From Iodobacter violaceini (lineage in GTDB: Bacteria > Pseudomonadota > Gammaproteobacteria > Burkholderiales > Chitinibacteraceae): 64,000 nucleotides of DNA. This document shows positions 1-9,007 of this stretch, in pieces; positions within the stretch are counted from its first letter, which is position 1; the number at the start of each line of letters is the position of its first letter. The DNA is taken from NCBI RefSeq assembly GCF_011601265.1, contig NZ_JAAOLX010000002.1, positions 62,001 through 126,000 on the forward strand, in the 5' to 3' direction. The translations under genes and the position numbers were made by a program. A model generated the notes under the pieces. The model searched no databases, was not told where the DNA came from, and saw nothing but the letters and a program-made list of their open reading frames with translations.

Positions 1-45
1 TTTACCAAATCAATAAGTAATTGCAAAAGATAGAGTAATATACCG

Positions 46-75
46 AACCGGAGCCATAAGGCTCCGGTTTTCTTC
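46..75 (+). terminator. Rho-independent terminator
   Basis: A perfect 10-bp stem (AACCGGAGCC / GGCTCCGGTT) with an ATAA loop is followed by TTTCTT. It probably ends a plus-strand gene lying left of the window. In many proteobacteria that gene would be eno, just upstream of ftsB, but it is not visible here. Confidence 0.85.
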
Positions 76-90
76 TATACAGAATGAACT

Positions 91-408
91 ATGCGCCTTC
101 TTGCTATTATCTTTTCTATTATGATTGCAGCCTTGCAATGGCCTCTTTGGGTCGGCAAGGGCAGCTGGTTGCGCGTATGGCAACTGGATCATCAGTTGGT
201 AGAAAAAAAACTTCATAATGAAAAATTAAAAGAGCGCAATGATGCCCTGGATGCGGATGTGCGCGATTTAAAAACCGGATCAGATGCGATTGAAGAGCGG
301 GGCCGCAATGAGCTGGGCATGATTCGGCAGGACGAAGTGTTTTTTCAGGTATTAGATAAAGATCACCCCGCCTTAACGGCAACAACTCCCCCTCCCGTCA
401 CTCAGTAA
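91..408 (+). CDS. ftsB: Cell division protein FtsB
   Basis: A 105-residue bitopic membrane protein. FtsB forms the FtsQLB subcomplex of the divisome, which links the Z-ring to septal peptidoglycan synthesis. A short N-terminal membrane helix (about residues 3-20) is followed by a coiled coil (about 30-65, [15 protein letters not shown]) and the family motif [18 protein letters not shown] at about 69-86. Length matches the family. It starts 16 bases after the upstream terminator, so it must have its own promoter or rely on readthrough. Confidence 0.93.
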   Translation: MRLLAIIFSIMIAALQWPLWVGKGSWLRVWQLDHQLVEKKLHNEKLKERNDALDADVRDLKTGSDAIEERGRNELGMIRQDEVFFQVLDKDHPALTATTPPPVTQ

Positions 409-445
409 TCCCTCCGTTACACTTTCTTTTTTTATGGTTAAATTT

Positions 446-475
446 TTAACTGTAATGGCCTCACTCAGGTATAGT
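446..475 (+). promoter_or_regulatory. Likely sigma-70 promoter of the MocR gene
   Basis: TTAACT (446-451) and TATAGT (470-475), 18 bases apart, lie 21 bases before the chosen ATG of the MocR-type regulator. The -10 element is good and the -35 weak. Confidence 0.4.
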
Positions 476-495
476 GAAGCAAAAAGGGGGTGTAT

Positions 496-1953
496 ATGAC
501 AGAGGTTCCCGTTGCAAGGCGCAAGGCAGACACATTGTATTTTCAATTGGCGGGCGAAATTGCCCATGCAATTGCTACAGGTGTTTTGCAGGCCGGGGAG
601 AAGCTCCCTTCTATCCGCAAATTGTCATCGCAAAGACAGGTTAGCCTGTCCACCGTGATGGAAGCCTATCGGGAGCTGGAAGATCGCGCTCTGATTGAGG
701 TGCGGCCTCAATCCGGCTTTTACGTTCGCAGTAAACCCACCGCTTTGTTTTCCCCTGAGCTGACTCAGCCTCCTCAGTCCCCAAGTGATGTGGTGATTGA
801 TCCTATGTGGCTGCCGGCCACTTTAGCGCGCCTGCACGATATTAAAATTGATTTTGGTTTCGCCATTTTAGCCCCTGCATTATTTCCTAATCAGCAATTG
901 CAGCGCTTGCTGGCGCAAGTCACCCGGCAAGATCCTGATTTAATTGCGGATTACGGCCGCCCGGCAGGCGATGTGGAATTGCGCCGCCAGATTGCGCGCC
1001 GCTCTTTAAATTGGGGTGGGCAATTTGAGGCGGATGAAATACTGATTACTCAAGGCGCAATTGAAGCGCTTAATTTATGTTTAAGAGCCGTGACCCAGCC
1101 AGGCGATGTAGTCGCCATTGAATCACCTGCTTATTTCGGTTTATTGCAAATATTAGAAAGTTTTCAGCTTAAAGCGCTGGAAATACCCACTCATCCGCAA
1201 ACGGGTATATCAATTGAAGCGCTGGAATTTGCCACGCGCAATGGCGAAGTAAAAGCTTGCGTATTACTGCCTAATTTTTCTAATCCATTAGGCAGCTTAA
1301 TGCCGGATGAAAATAAAAAACGGCTGGTTGAATTGCTGGCAGAGCGGCATATCCCACTTATTGAAGATGATTTATACGGCGAATTCTATTACAAAGGTGA
1401 GCGCCCGCGGCCAGCAAAAGCCTTTGATAAAGAAGGCAATGTCATGCTGATTTCGTCTTTTACTAAAACAGTTGCGCCAGGATTCAGAATTGGCTGGGTG
1501 GTGGCTGGAAAACACCATCAGAAAATAGAGCAGCTGAAGTTTATCAATACTTTTTCCAATGCCATGCCACTGCAAAGAACGATAGCCCGGTTTTTAGAAA
1601 GCGGGGGTTACGATCATCATTTACGCCGCTTGCGCAGGGCATGTCATGAGCAGGTGGGGCATGCGGTTACGGCCATTGAACGTTCATTTCCTGCAGATAC
1701 ACGGCTCTACGTGCCACAAGGCGGCTATGTGTTTTGGGTGGAGCTAAATGCTGCGGTGAATACGCTGCTGCTTTTACAGCAGGCACTGAAAGAGGGGATT
1801 AGCTTTACTCCAGGTTCTTTGTTTTCCCCAAGCCACAGTTACGGGCATTGCTTAAGGATTTGCTGCAACGAAACCTGGAGTGACCGGCATGAGCGGGCAA
1901 TTGAGCGGCTGGGTGAGCTGATACAGCAGCAAATTGGCAGGGCCCTACCATGA
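496..1953 (+). CDS. MocR-type PLP-dependent GntR family regulator
   Basis: A 485-residue fusion of an N-terminal GntR winged helix (about 10-75, AGEKLPSIRKLSSQRQVS) to a fold-type I aminotransferase domain (about 110-480). The presumed PLP lysine lies in SFTKTVAPGFRIGW. MocR proteins use the aminotransferase domain as a sensor for PLP or an amino compound and regulate neighbouring metabolic genes; the target is unknown. ATG at 496 is chosen over the in-frame GTG at 490 because the AAGGGGG ribosome site (484-490) sits directly before it. The 3' end overlaps the convergent small secreted-protein gene by 9 bases. Confidence 0.88.
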   Translation: MTEVPVARRKADTLYFQLAGEIAHAIATGVLQAGEKLPSIRKLSSQRQVSLSTVMEAYRELEDRALIEVRPQSGFYVRSKPTALFSPELTQPPQSPSDVVIDPMWLPATLARLHDIKIDFGFAILAPALFPNQQLQRLLAQVTRQDPDLIADYGRPAGDVELRRQIARRSLNWGGQFEADEILITQGAIEALNLCLRAVTQPGDVVAIESPAYFGLLQILESFQLKALEIPTHPQTGISIEALEFATRNGEVKACVLLPNFSNPLGSLMPDENKKRLVELLAERHIPLIEDDLYGEFYYKGERPRPAKAFDKEGNVMLISSFTKTVAPGFRIGWVVAGKHHQKIEQLKFINTFSNAMPLQRTIARFLESGGYDHHLRRLRRACHEQVGHAVTAIERSFPADTRLYVPQGGYVFWVELNAAVNTLLLLQQALKEGISFTPGSLFSPSHSYGHCLRICCNETWSDRHERAIERLGELIQQQIGRALP

Positions 1954-2232
1954 GACGCTCACCACCTTCCCATCTGTGGCTTTGTCTTCCTGATCTCTGA
2001 GCACAACCTGGCAGCTTTGGGGGGAATCAGGCTGTGTTTCTTCGCAGCCCTCAGAATAGCTTAAGATGCAAGGCGGATTGCTATGTGATTCATCGACTAA
2101 AATCACATTCATTTTTGCGCCGCAAAAAGCGTTGATGGCCTGTTGCAAGCCAAGAATATCGTTGATATCGGCAAGTGCAAAAGGGTGGATAAGGCTTAAG
2201 CCAAGCAGTGCTGAATAAAAATGTTTGCGCAT
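1945..2232 (-). CDS. Small secreted protein, unknown function
   Basis: A 95-residue protein with a clear signal peptide (MRKHFYSALLGLSLIHPFALA). The mature part is about 75 residues with four cysteines, so periplasmic disulfides are plausible. The reading frame continues upstream, but the internal ATG at 2232 is chosen because it begins the signal peptide. Family not recognised. The last 9 bases overlap the MocR gene tail to tail. Confidence 0.6.
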   Translation of the reverse strand: MRKHFYSALLGLSLIHPFALADINDILGLQQAINAFCGAKMNVILVDESHSNPPCILSYSEGCEETQPDSPQSCQVVLRDQEDKATDGKVVSVSW

Positions 2233-2390
2233 GATCAAACTCCTACTCTGTATTTGCAGAATAGAGCGCAAAGCTGACGTGTAAGGGCTGAATGGGCCTA
2301 AATCCGCCGAACGGATACATTCGGTAATGTTTGATAACAATCGGCAAAAATTTGAGTGTTTTTGTCTTCTTTCGTCAGACAACTTGTTTG

Positions 2391-4103
2391 TTATTGCTTG
2401 CTCTGGCGGTATTTTCGTAATATAAACCGCGCCGGATCAATGGCTTGTTGTAAGTCTGTCTCGATGGGGGCCGGGTCATGATGAAGCTGACAAGCTAGTG
2501 TTTCTGCCGCAATCAGCGCCCAGCTCAGCCCCCTTGAGCCGAGGCCTAACAAGCAATATGCGCTATTTAATCTGGGGATTTGATGAAGCTGGTGTATGGC
2601 CCCGCGAATACTCTGCGGATCTGGCAGGGCACCGGCAAGCGGCAGGCGATCCAGGCTGTTTGGGCGGTAGCAGGCGCGGCTGCCCGCACTCTGGCCGGAT
2701 GTAAAGGCAGGCAGCAAGGATTGCAGCTCAGACAGATTGCATAGCTCTGCAGTGGCTAAATCATCGTTTTTAACTTCTGCGGCGCCAATGCAGCGATAGC
2801 CCTGAAAAGCGGGAGTAATGTAGCCTGAGCCAGTCAGACTGTGCCGGGGCGTTGCAGATGCGGGAATCAGCGTCGTGCTGCGCAATGTTTTACTCAGCGG
2901 TAATTCAAGCTCCGGAAGCAGCTTAAGGGCTTCGGTGGCGTTGGCGATAATCAAAACCGGAGCCGCTGCCAGAACGCCGCCATGCTGATCCAAAGCCTGC
3001 CACCCTTCGGTTGTGTGTATCAGCTGTTCCACATGGCTGTTGCAGCGCAGCTGTATCTGCGCTGGCCACTGTGCCAGATTGGCGCGGCATACGCTGGCAG
3101 GATTGGCCCAGCCACCCTTGGGGAACCACCAGCCACCGTGATTTGGGCACTCGCCCAGCAGGGCGGCTGCGTCGTCTTGTGTTATCCAGCTTAATACTTC
3201 TGCAGGTAAGCCACTGGCTATTTCCTGCATCAGCAAGGCTTGCGTATCGTCTTTGGCAATTTGCAAAATACCATCGATGCCAAAGAAAATATCCAGCCCT
3301 GCGTTTTTTAATTGCGTGAGATGTTCTTGGGTTTCTGCACAGCCTGCACGGCTTAAGCGTGCGGGGATATTGTCATCCCGGCTGGCACTGGGATGAAATA
3401 AACCCGCGTGGTTGCCCGATGATTGTGTGGCGATTTCGCCTTGTGCTTCCAGGATGTCGATTTTCCAGCCACGAACCGCCAGCCGCGCAGCAATGCTGGT
3501 TCCGGCAAGACCTGCGCCAATAATCATGGCGTGATGAGGGGGCGTCGGTGATTTATCAAAGGGCGGGCGCGTGCACAGCCCCGTTTGAAAATCGCCCCAA
3601 TCCTGCAGCAGATAGCCTGCGCTTTTTAAATGTGCCTCTCCGGATTTTTCATGCGTGACCACGCGTGTATCCGCGCCAGACAAGCGCCAAAGGGCTTTGT
3701 AGTGTGCGGCACTCAGATCAGGCGTGTTGATGTCGGCCGCATCCAGGGTGGCATTCAGGCTGCGAAGCTGGGCCAGTGGCTCGCCCCACATCAGCGTAAG
3801 AATCAGCGCGCCGTCTTCTAAATGAATGCGCTGAAAGCCACGCGGTAATGCGGGCCATTTACTGGCTAATTCATCATGTAAAGCCGCCAGCTCCGGCAGC
3901 GGGCAAGTCGCCATGCTGGCTGCATTTATCATGGCAAAGTAATAAAAGCGCTGGCTGCGCTCCGGATCTTGCCGCCACGCCTGCCATGCCTGCAAAAAGC
4001 CAGCACCATCTGCAAAATCAAATTGCAGCATGATAAAGCGGTCTTTATTCTGCCAGCGGACTGGTAATTGATGACGGGCTAAAAAAGGGGTGGGTACATG
4101 CAT
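2391..4103 (-). CDS. mnmC: MnmC-type tRNA modification FAD oxidoreductase with degenerate methyltransferase half
   Basis: A 570-residue protein acting on the wobble uridine (cmnm5s2U34 to nm5s2U34). The C-terminal FAD oxidoreductase is intact, with the dinucleotide motif GAGLAG at 196-201 and SSGNHAGLFHP. The N-terminal region aligns by eye to the MnmC methyltransferase (around WQAWRQD and LPRGFQRIHLEDGALILTL), but it is about 80 residues shorter than the E. coli domain. The SAM-binding ESGFGTG is replaced by FDFADGAG, and the DGFAP catalytic segment is absent. It therefore probably oxidises but cannot methylate. Its ATG overlaps the mdfA stop codon by one base (TGATG), which suggests translational coupling. 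Confidence 0.85.
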   Translation of the reverse strand: MHVPTPFLARHQLPVRWQNKDRFIMLQFDFADGAGFLQAWQAWRQDPERSQRFYYFAMINAASMATCPLPELAALHDELASKWPALPRGFQRIHLEDGALILTLMWGEPLAQLRSLNATLDAADINTPDLSAAHYKALWRLSGADTRVVTHEKSGEAHLKSAGYLLQDWGDFQTGLCTRPPFDKSPTPPHHAMIIGAGLAGTSIAARLAVRGWKIDILEAQGEIATQSSGNHAGLFHPSASRDDNIPARLSRAGCAETQEHLTQLKNAGLDIFFGIDGILQIAKDDTQALLMQEIASGLPAEVLSWITQDDAAALLGECPNHGGWWFPKGGWANPASVCRANLAQWPAQIQLRCNSHVEQLIHTTEGWQALDQHGGVLAAAPVLIIANATEALKLLPELELPLSKTLRSTTLIPASATPRHSLTGSGYITPAFQGYRCIGAAEVKNDDLATAELCNLSELQSLLPAFTSGQSAGSRACYRPNSLDRLPLAGALPDPQSIRGAIHQLHQIPRLNSAYCLLGLGSRGLSWALIAAETLACQLHHDPAPIETDLQQAIDPARFILRKYRQSKQ

Positions 4104-5338
4104 CAGGCTTTACACGCCTCAATGCGCTGATGTTTGTCCATAAAACGTTTGAGTGCGACCACAAACACCGCACCTACCATCAGCAGGGCGGTGGCAAAAA
4201 AGCGGTTACCTGCCAGTAAATGTCCTGCCTTGATGCCTTCAATGCCCAGCGAGTAAACGCCCATGGTGATCATGCCAAATGCTGCGGCGACCGTACCCTT
4301 GCTGACACTACTGGAAAAAAGCACCAGCCTGAATAAGCCGGCGTTCACAAGCCCGCAGCCAAAAGCATAGAAGCTGATGCCAATCACCAGTGAAGTATAG
4401 TGACCAGGGGCGATAATCATACTGACAAAGCAAAATCCCAGCCCAAAAAGCTGTGGAATCAAACCCAGGCCAATCATGCGACGCACGGGTAAATAATTGC
4501 TTAATTTAGCCAGCGTGAAATTACCAATAATCAGCGCACCAAACACAGGCATTTGCCAGTAGCCAAATTCAATAGGGGAAAGGCCCGCGTCTTTAATCAG
4601 GATAACGGGCGAAATACCAATCCAGGTCAGCAGGGGAACGCTGCATAGGCCCATCGCGAATGCGCCGGTTAAAAAATGCGTATTGCCAAAAACTTTTCTG
4701 TAATCCTGCCAGACTGCATTCAAAGTGAACGGTGTATTGGCCTTGGCAGGTGTCACCGTTGGCATGGCGTGCCAGAGGCCAACAAAAGCAACAAAAGACA
4801 CTGCCGCAATTAAAACAAAAATCATTCGCCAAGGCGCAAATTCAATCATGATTGCGCCCGCAAGAGGGCCAAGCAAAGGGGCGATCATTGCTACATTGGC
4901 CATCAGCGCTGTTACTTTAATGGCGGTTTTTTCGTCGAAGGATTCCTGCACCAGTGCATAGCCCACTGCACCAATAAAACACATGCCTACACCCTGAAAA
5001 ACCCGCAATACAATAAATTGCTCAATCGTACTGGTCAGCAGGGTGAGTAAGCACATACAAATAAAAAACATCACCCCTGTCAGCATCACCGGCCTGCGGC
5101 CTATCCGGTCGGACAGCGGGCCCAGCAGCCATTGCAATGAGGCTCCGCCCACCAGATAAGCGGTCATTGAGGTGGGTATCCACTGAGGCCCCGCGTTAAA
5201 TTCGTGCGTGACCGCGAGCATGCCCGGCAAAATCATATCGTTAGCGATATAGGTAGAGAATTCAAATAATACTAATGCCAGCGGCAAAAGCAGGGTACGC
5301 CAGGTGAGTTGCGTAATGAGGGCTGGGGAAGCGGGCAT
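4103..5338 (-). CDS. mdfA: Multidrug efflux MFS transporter MdfA
   Basis: A 411-residue, 12-helix drug/proton antiporter of the inner membrane. It resembles E. coli MdfA along its length: EFSTYIANDMILPGML near the N-terminus, WLLGPLSDRIGRRPVM (loop 2-3, motif A) and GVGMCFIGAVGYALVQESF. The functional residues Glu26, Asp34 and Arg112 fall at exactly the E. coli positions. It is first in a two-gene unit with mnmC, joined by a TGATG overlap. The functional link to tRNA modification is unclear. Confidence 0.9.
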   Translation of the reverse strand: MPASPALITQLTWRTLLLPLALVLFEFSTYIANDMILPGMLAVTHEFNAGPQWIPTSMTAYLVGGASLQWLLGPLSDRIGRRPVMLTGVMFFICMCLLTLLTSTIEQFIVLRVFQGVGMCFIGAVGYALVQESFDEKTAIKVTALMANVAMIAPLLGPLAGAIMIEFAPWRMIFVLIAAVSFVAFVGLWHAMPTVTPAKANTPFTLNAVWQDYRKVFGNTHFLTGAFAMGLCSVPLLTWIGISPVILIKDAGLSPIEFGYWQMPVFGALIIGNFTLAKLSNYLPVRRMIGLGLIPQLFGLGFCFVSMIIAPGHYTSLVIGISFYAFGCGLVNAGLFRLVLFSSSVSKGTVAAAFGMITMGVYSLGIEGIKAGHLLAGNRFFATALLMVGAVFVVALKRFMDKHQRIEACKA

Positions 5339-5416
5339 GAATGTAAGCAGGGCGATGATTAACCAGGCATTTTGTCGTGTTTGGCATAATTTAGATAGAG
5401 AAGGATTGCCACCCGC

Positions 5417-5590
5417 TTAATTATTTTCTGCTGCTGAGGCTTGTTCTGCCGCTTGTTTCAGTACGACGCCTTCAACTTGTCTGGCTTTTTCTAAGGCTTC
5501 ACGCTGCGGCTCAGCAATTTTTTGCGGCGCAGGGCTGGGCCCGCAGGCGCTCAGGGCAATGAAAAAAGGGATGATGAAAAGTGATTTCAT
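5417..5590 (-). CDS. Small lipoprotein
   Basis: A 57-residue protein beginning MKSLFIIPFFIALSACGPSP, with the lipobox LSAC (Cys16) followed by a charged, probably helical tail (QREALEKARQVEG). It is likely anchored in the inner or outer membrane. It lacks the GxKGPLY motif of LptM. It lies between mdfA and pdxJ on the same strand. Confidence 0.65.
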   Translation of the reverse strand: MKSLFIIPFFIALSACGPSPAPQKIAEPQREALEKARQVEGVVLKQAAEQASAAENN

Positions 5591-5643
5591 GTCAGGCCTG
5601 TGTTGTAAGGGAATTTCGAAGTAAGCCCAAATCCCGTGCCGAA

Positions 5644-5710
5644 GAGAACACGGAGTTTTACGGAGAAAGCCTTATTTTGCTGTGCTTCCCCCGCGTGCTT
5701 TCGTGTTCTC
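5644..5710. repeat. Short inverted repeat of the GAGAACACG type
   Basis: GAGAACACG (5644-5652) and its complement CGTGTTCTC (5702-5710) flank about 49 bases between the lipoprotein and pdxJ genes. The core resembles the longer 16-bp terminal repeat at 22,557-22,897, so it may be a minimal relative of that element. Confidence 0.4.
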
Positions 5711-5751
5711 CGGGGTTTTAGGTTTGAGTTTGCCTTGCGTAATATCAGTTG

Positions 5752-6510
5752 TTAATCGTAAGCCTTCTGAATGCACTGCAGGTATTCGCTTACCGTTTGT
5801 GTATATCCCAGCTCCAGCGCATCGGCAATAAAGGCGTGGCCGATAGAGACTTCCTGCACGCCGGGTACGGCACGTAAAAAGCGGGTTAAATTGTCACGAT
5901 TTAAATCGTGGCCGGCGTTGATGCCCAGCCCTAAGCCCAGTGCGGCCTTTGCAGTGGCCGTAAAACCTGCCAAAACCTGCTCTTCTTTGTCTGTGCCGTA
6001 AGCATTGGCGTAGGTTTCGGTATAAAGCTCGATACGATCAGCACCCAGCCCGGCCACAAAGGGCATCGCTGCAGGGTTTGGGTCCATAAAGAGGCTGACG
6101 CGCACGCCCAGCGCTTTACATTCTGCGATCAGCGGGCGTAAACGATCCATATCGGCGGGCAAATTCCAGCCCACATTTGAGGTGAATTGCTCTTCGCTGT
6201 CGGGCACAAAGGTGGCCTGATGGGGGCGGTACTCACGGATAAAATCCATCAGGTTCTGGGTGGGGTTGCCTTCAATATTGTATTCGGCCTGCGGCCAGAT
6301 TTTAAGTAAGGCGGCCAGATCACTGACATCATTGCTGCGGATATGACGCGCATCGGGGCGGGGGTGGACGGTAATGCCCTGTGCACCGGCAGCAAGACAA
6401 ATCTGCGCAGCTTTTACGACACTGGGGATACCCAAATGGCGGGTATTACGCAACAGCGCTACTTTATTAACGTTTACGGAGAGGGCGCATGGGTGAGTTG
6501 GCGTTGTCAT
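5752..6510 (-). CDS. pdxJ: Pyridoxine 5'-phosphate synthase
   Basis: A 252-residue TIM-barrel enzyme that condenses 1-deoxyxylulose 5-phosphate with 3-amino-2-oxopropyl phosphate in the DXP-dependent vitamin B6 pathway. Motifs seen are LSVNVNKVALLRN at the N-terminus, ITVHPRPDARHI at about 46-57, GVRVSLFMDP, ADRIELYTE and LGLGINAGHDL, ending with EVSIGHAFIADAL. Length matches the family. The first strand reads VNVNKVALLRN rather than the common VNIDHVATLRQ, a known subgroup. Confidence 0.95.
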   Translation of the reverse strand: MTTPTHPCALSVNVNKVALLRNTRHLGIPSVVKAAQICLAAGAQGITVHPRPDARHIRSNDVSDLAALLKIWPQAEYNIEGNPTQNLMDFIREYRPHQATFVPDSEEQFTSNVGWNLPADMDRLRPLIAECKALGVRVSLFMDPNPAAMPFVAGLGADRIELYTETYANAYGTDKEEQVLAGFTATAKAALGLGLGINAGHDLNRDNLTRFLRAVPGVQEVSIGHAFIADALELGYTQTVSEYLQCIQKAYD

Positions 6511-6554
6511 GGTGGTGTGTTTTCTTTTAATAAGACAGCAAGTGGTGCATGGCG

Positions 6555-7211
6555 TTAGAAAGAGGGCTGAACAATCATGTCATGGCGGATCAAAAGCCCA
6601 AGCTCTTTCGTTTTTGTAAGGATGCAAGAGGGGGATTCTGCCTCAAGCTCGCTTAAAGAGCCATAGCCCCAGAGTACACCACAGGCATTTAAACCATTGA
6701 TATGCGCGGCTTGCAAATCAACAGCACGATCGCCAATCATCAGGCTTTGCAGGCTGATCGCCTGGCTGGCGAGCAAAGATTCAATCTGCTGCCATTTATG
6801 AATGCCAATATCACCGCCGCTGATAAAATCAAAGTAATCGCTGATGCCAAATAGTTTTAAAATTTTATCGGCAAAATCGGCGCGTTTAGAGGTGCAAATA
6901 CCCATGCGGATATTCTGTGTTGCCAGCGTTTGTAGTGCTTCCGGGATGCCGGGGTAGAGTGTGTTTTCAGAATACCCCACCTCAGCATAGCGTTCGCGGT
7001 ATTTGGCGACCAGTGCAGCAATCTCTGCATCATCATTTACACCCGTAATGAGCTTAAAGGAGGCATCCAGAGGCGGGCCAATATACTGCGCCAGCGATGG
7101 CTCGGCTTGCCGTGGATAGCCTCGTGATTCAAGGGCGTAATTAATCGAGCGGGAAATCCCGGTAAATGGATCACTGATTGTGCCGTCTAAATCAAATAAA
7201 AGCTGAGCCAT
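6555..7211 (-). CDS. HAD-family hydrolase, phosphoglycolate phosphatase-like
   Basis: A 218-residue cytosolic haloacid-dehalogenase phosphatase. Motif I is FDLDGTISD (nucleophile Asp7, acid/base Asp9), motif II GICTSKR (about 102-108) and motif IV MIGDRAVDL. A helical cap lies between. It resembles Gph/PpaX-like proteins, but the substrate cannot be read from sequence. It lies 44 bases upstream of pdxJ on the same strand, so it may be cotranscribed with that phosphoester pathway. Confidence 0.8.
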   Translation of the reverse strand: MAQLLFDLDGTISDPFTGISRSINYALESRGYPRQAEPSLAQYIGPPLDASFKLITGVNDDAEIAALVAKYRERYAEVGYSENTLYPGIPEALQTLATQNIRMGICTSKRADFADKILKLFGISDYFDFISGGDIGIHKWQQIESLLASQAISLQSLMIGDRAVDLQAAHINGLNACGVLWGYGSLSELEAESPSCILTKTKELGLLIRHDMIVQPSF

Positions 7212-7229
7212 GCGTATCCATGATGTTAT

Positions 7230-7625
7230 TTAAAGGGGGGGAGCCATAAAGACCAGCTCCCAAATATGCCCGTCTAAATCCTGAAAGCCATGTGCGTACA
7301 TAAATCCATGATCTTGCGGATCGTTATAAGTGTGGCCCCCTGCTGCGACTGCTTTGGCTACTATGTCATCGACTTCATTGTGGCTGTCGCACGACAGGCA
7401 AAGCAGCATCTCGGTGTGGGTGTGCGCATTACAAAGGGGCTTGGGCGTAAAGGTTTGAAATCTGGTTTCGTTTAACAGCATGACAAAAATATCATCTGAA
7501 ACAATCATACAGCTGGCACTGCTGTCAGAATACTGAGGGTTAAAACTAAAGCCCAGCGACTGAAAAAAGCCCAAAGATGCTTCGAGGTTTTTTACTGGTA
7601 AATTAACAAAAATCTTACGGCTCAT
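7230..7625 (-). CDS. VOC (glyoxalase/bleomycin resistance) family protein
   Basis: A 131-residue single-module vicinal-oxygen-chelate protein: KIFVNLPVKNLEASLGFFQSLG at the start and HGFQDLDGHIWELVF at the end, with candidate metal ligands in HTHTE and the final WELVF glutamate. VOC proteins include lactoylglutathione lyases, dioxygenases and antibiotic-binding proteins; the substrate is unknown. It is followed after 18 bases by the HAD gene, so the two probably share a transcript. Confidence 0.8.
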   Translation of the reverse strand: MSRKIFVNLPVKNLEASLGFFQSLGFSFNPQYSDSSASCMIVSDDIFVMLLNETRFQTFTPKPLCNAHTHTEMLLCLSCDSHNEVDDIVAKAVAAGGHTYNDPQDHGFMYAHGFQDLDGHIWELVFMAPPL

Positions 7626-7790
7626 AGCAACACCCTCAGAATAGGATTTCAGCGTGGCAGATTCCTTGCGCTGTTGATTAAGACGCCAAAGCGCCCAATC
7701 CAGTGTAGTGAGCGCCGTGCTAAATCGCTACTGATCCGTGTTTGTTTGTTAATTTTAAGGTAAGAATAAGTAAGCGAACTGGGCGCTTGC

Positions 7791-8081
7791 CTATTTTTTA
7801 AGTGGCTCGCACCAGCAATCGCCACTTTTGGCAGAACAAACACGAATCTCATTTGCGCAAGGCAGCGGGCTTTCTATCCAGGTTTCTGGCTTTTTAGTCT
7901 TACTGCTGAGCAAGCCTTTAATGATTTCCTCATCTACTGCGGCCCCTGCCTGCATCAGCGGCTCTTGGTAGAGCGGCGTATTGCGATGGTCATCCAGTTG
8001 CTTGCCCGCAACCGCACCCAATAGCGTGCAGCCACAAAGCGGGGCAATCAAAAACAGACTGCACAGAAATTGATTCGGCAT
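7791..8081 (-). CDS. Small lipoprotein, cysteine-rich
   Basis: A 96-residue protein, MPNQFLCSLFLIAPLCGCTL, with a lipobox ending at Cys18 and a C-terminal half holding four further cysteines (PLPCANEIRVCSAKSGDCWC). The open frame runs further upstream, but ATG 8081 is chosen because the signal sequence begins there. No family recognised. Confidence 0.6.
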   Translation of the reverse strand: MPNQFLCSLFLIAPLCGCTLLGAVAGKQLDDHRNTPLYQEPLMQAGAAVDEEIIKGLLSSKTKKPETWIESPLPCANEIRVCSAKSGDCWCEPLKK

Positions 8082-8157
8082 GGATATTCGCGGGAATAGT
8101 AATACAGCTATCTTACGCCACCTAAAAGAAATATGCCGTTGCAATAATTGCGGATTG

Positions 8158-8631
8158 TTATTTGTTTGTAACTGAAATCCAGATTTCAACCTCGCCCGAA
8201 CCTGCATTCCAGTCAAACGTGGCATCATAAATTTCAAAATCTGGCTTATGCGCGGATTGATAAGCAGAGTGCGGCAGCCATTCATTACAAATGGCCCCCC
8301 ATAATGCGCCCAACTGAGCAAGGGGGCCGCTGTGTTTAAAGACGGCATATTGCTGGCTGGCAATCCGCATCCTGCCCATGTCAGCGGGTAAGTCCTGTAA
8401 CGATGCGACTTCAACTCCACACATATATTCAAAGCCATGTGCCGGATCATGCCCACACATCACGCCGTAAACACTTGACCCTTGCTGGCCCGGCAGTGGC
8501 AGAAGCAAATGAAATTGCCGCCACTGCGCAGGCTGGCTTTGGATGGATTCTGTAAATCCATGTTGCTGTCTTAAGCCACCCAGCAACATGGGGCGGCCTT
8601 GTTCAAACCGTAAGGGGTGCAATGAGCTCAA
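8158..8631 (-). CDS. GyrI-like / AraC-type effector-binding domain protein
   Basis: About 157 residues forming a stand-alone effector-binding (SOUL/GyrI-like) domain: RFEQGRPMLLGGLRQQHGF, QWRQFHLLLPLPGQQGSS, VYGVMCG, ASQQYAVFKHSGPLAQLG and a final FEIYDATFD...EVEIWISV. Such domains bind small hydrophobic ligands. TTG at 8631 is chosen as start because AGGA lies 7 bases before it and the conserved N-terminus (LRFEQGRP) lies upstream of the first ATG (8589). The choice is inferred. A second protein of the family is at 42,228. Confidence 0.65.
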   Translation of the reverse strand: MSSLHPLRFEQGRPMLLGGLRQQHGFTESIQSQPAQWRQFHLLLPLPGQQGSSVYGVMCGHDPAHGFEYMCGVEVASLQDLPADMGRMRIASQQYAVFKHSGPLAQLGALWGAICNEWLPHSAYQSAHKPDFEIYDATFDWNAGSGEVEIWISVTNK

Positions 8632-8677
8632 TTTGTGATCCTGAAAAAATGATAAGCAGGGCAGGTAAATCGATGGC

Positions 8678-9007
8678 CTATGTAAACCACTGATGTAATT
8701 TTTGTGCCGCCTGCTCTTTAACCTCGGCACTGATATACATCGATACCATGCCAATTGCAGCGGCGAGTGCGCCCAAATCATCGCTGTAGCCCGCAACGGG
8801 AATCACATCAGGAATAGCGTCCAGAGGCAAAATAAAATAGGCGAGTGCGCCAAAAATAATGGTCTTGGCCCATGCGGGGGTTTCAGGACGCTGCGCTGCG
8901 TAATAAAGCCAGAGTGCTTTTTCGATGACTTCTTTGCCAGCCTTAAGGGCGAATGATTTGAGCTTTTGCCAGAAGCCGTCATCAGAATAGTTGCCTGCTG
9001 AGGTCAT
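8678..9007 (-). CDS. DUF1232 (YkvA-like) small membrane protein
   Basis: A 109-residue protein with the DUF1232 core: WLYYAAQRPETPAWAKTIIF, then ALAYFILPLDAIPDVIPVAG and YSDDLGALAAAIGMV. One or two membrane segments lie around residues 50-90. Function is unknown. ATG 9007 is chosen where homology begins; it overlaps the 3' end of the upstream patatin gene by 26 bases, implying coupled translation. Confidence 0.8.
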   Translation of the reverse strand: MTSAGNYSDDGFWQKLKSFALKAGKEVIEKALWLYYAAQRPETPAWAKTIIFGALAYFILPLDAIPDVIPVAGYSDDLGALAAAIGMVSMYISAEVKEQAAQKLHQWFT

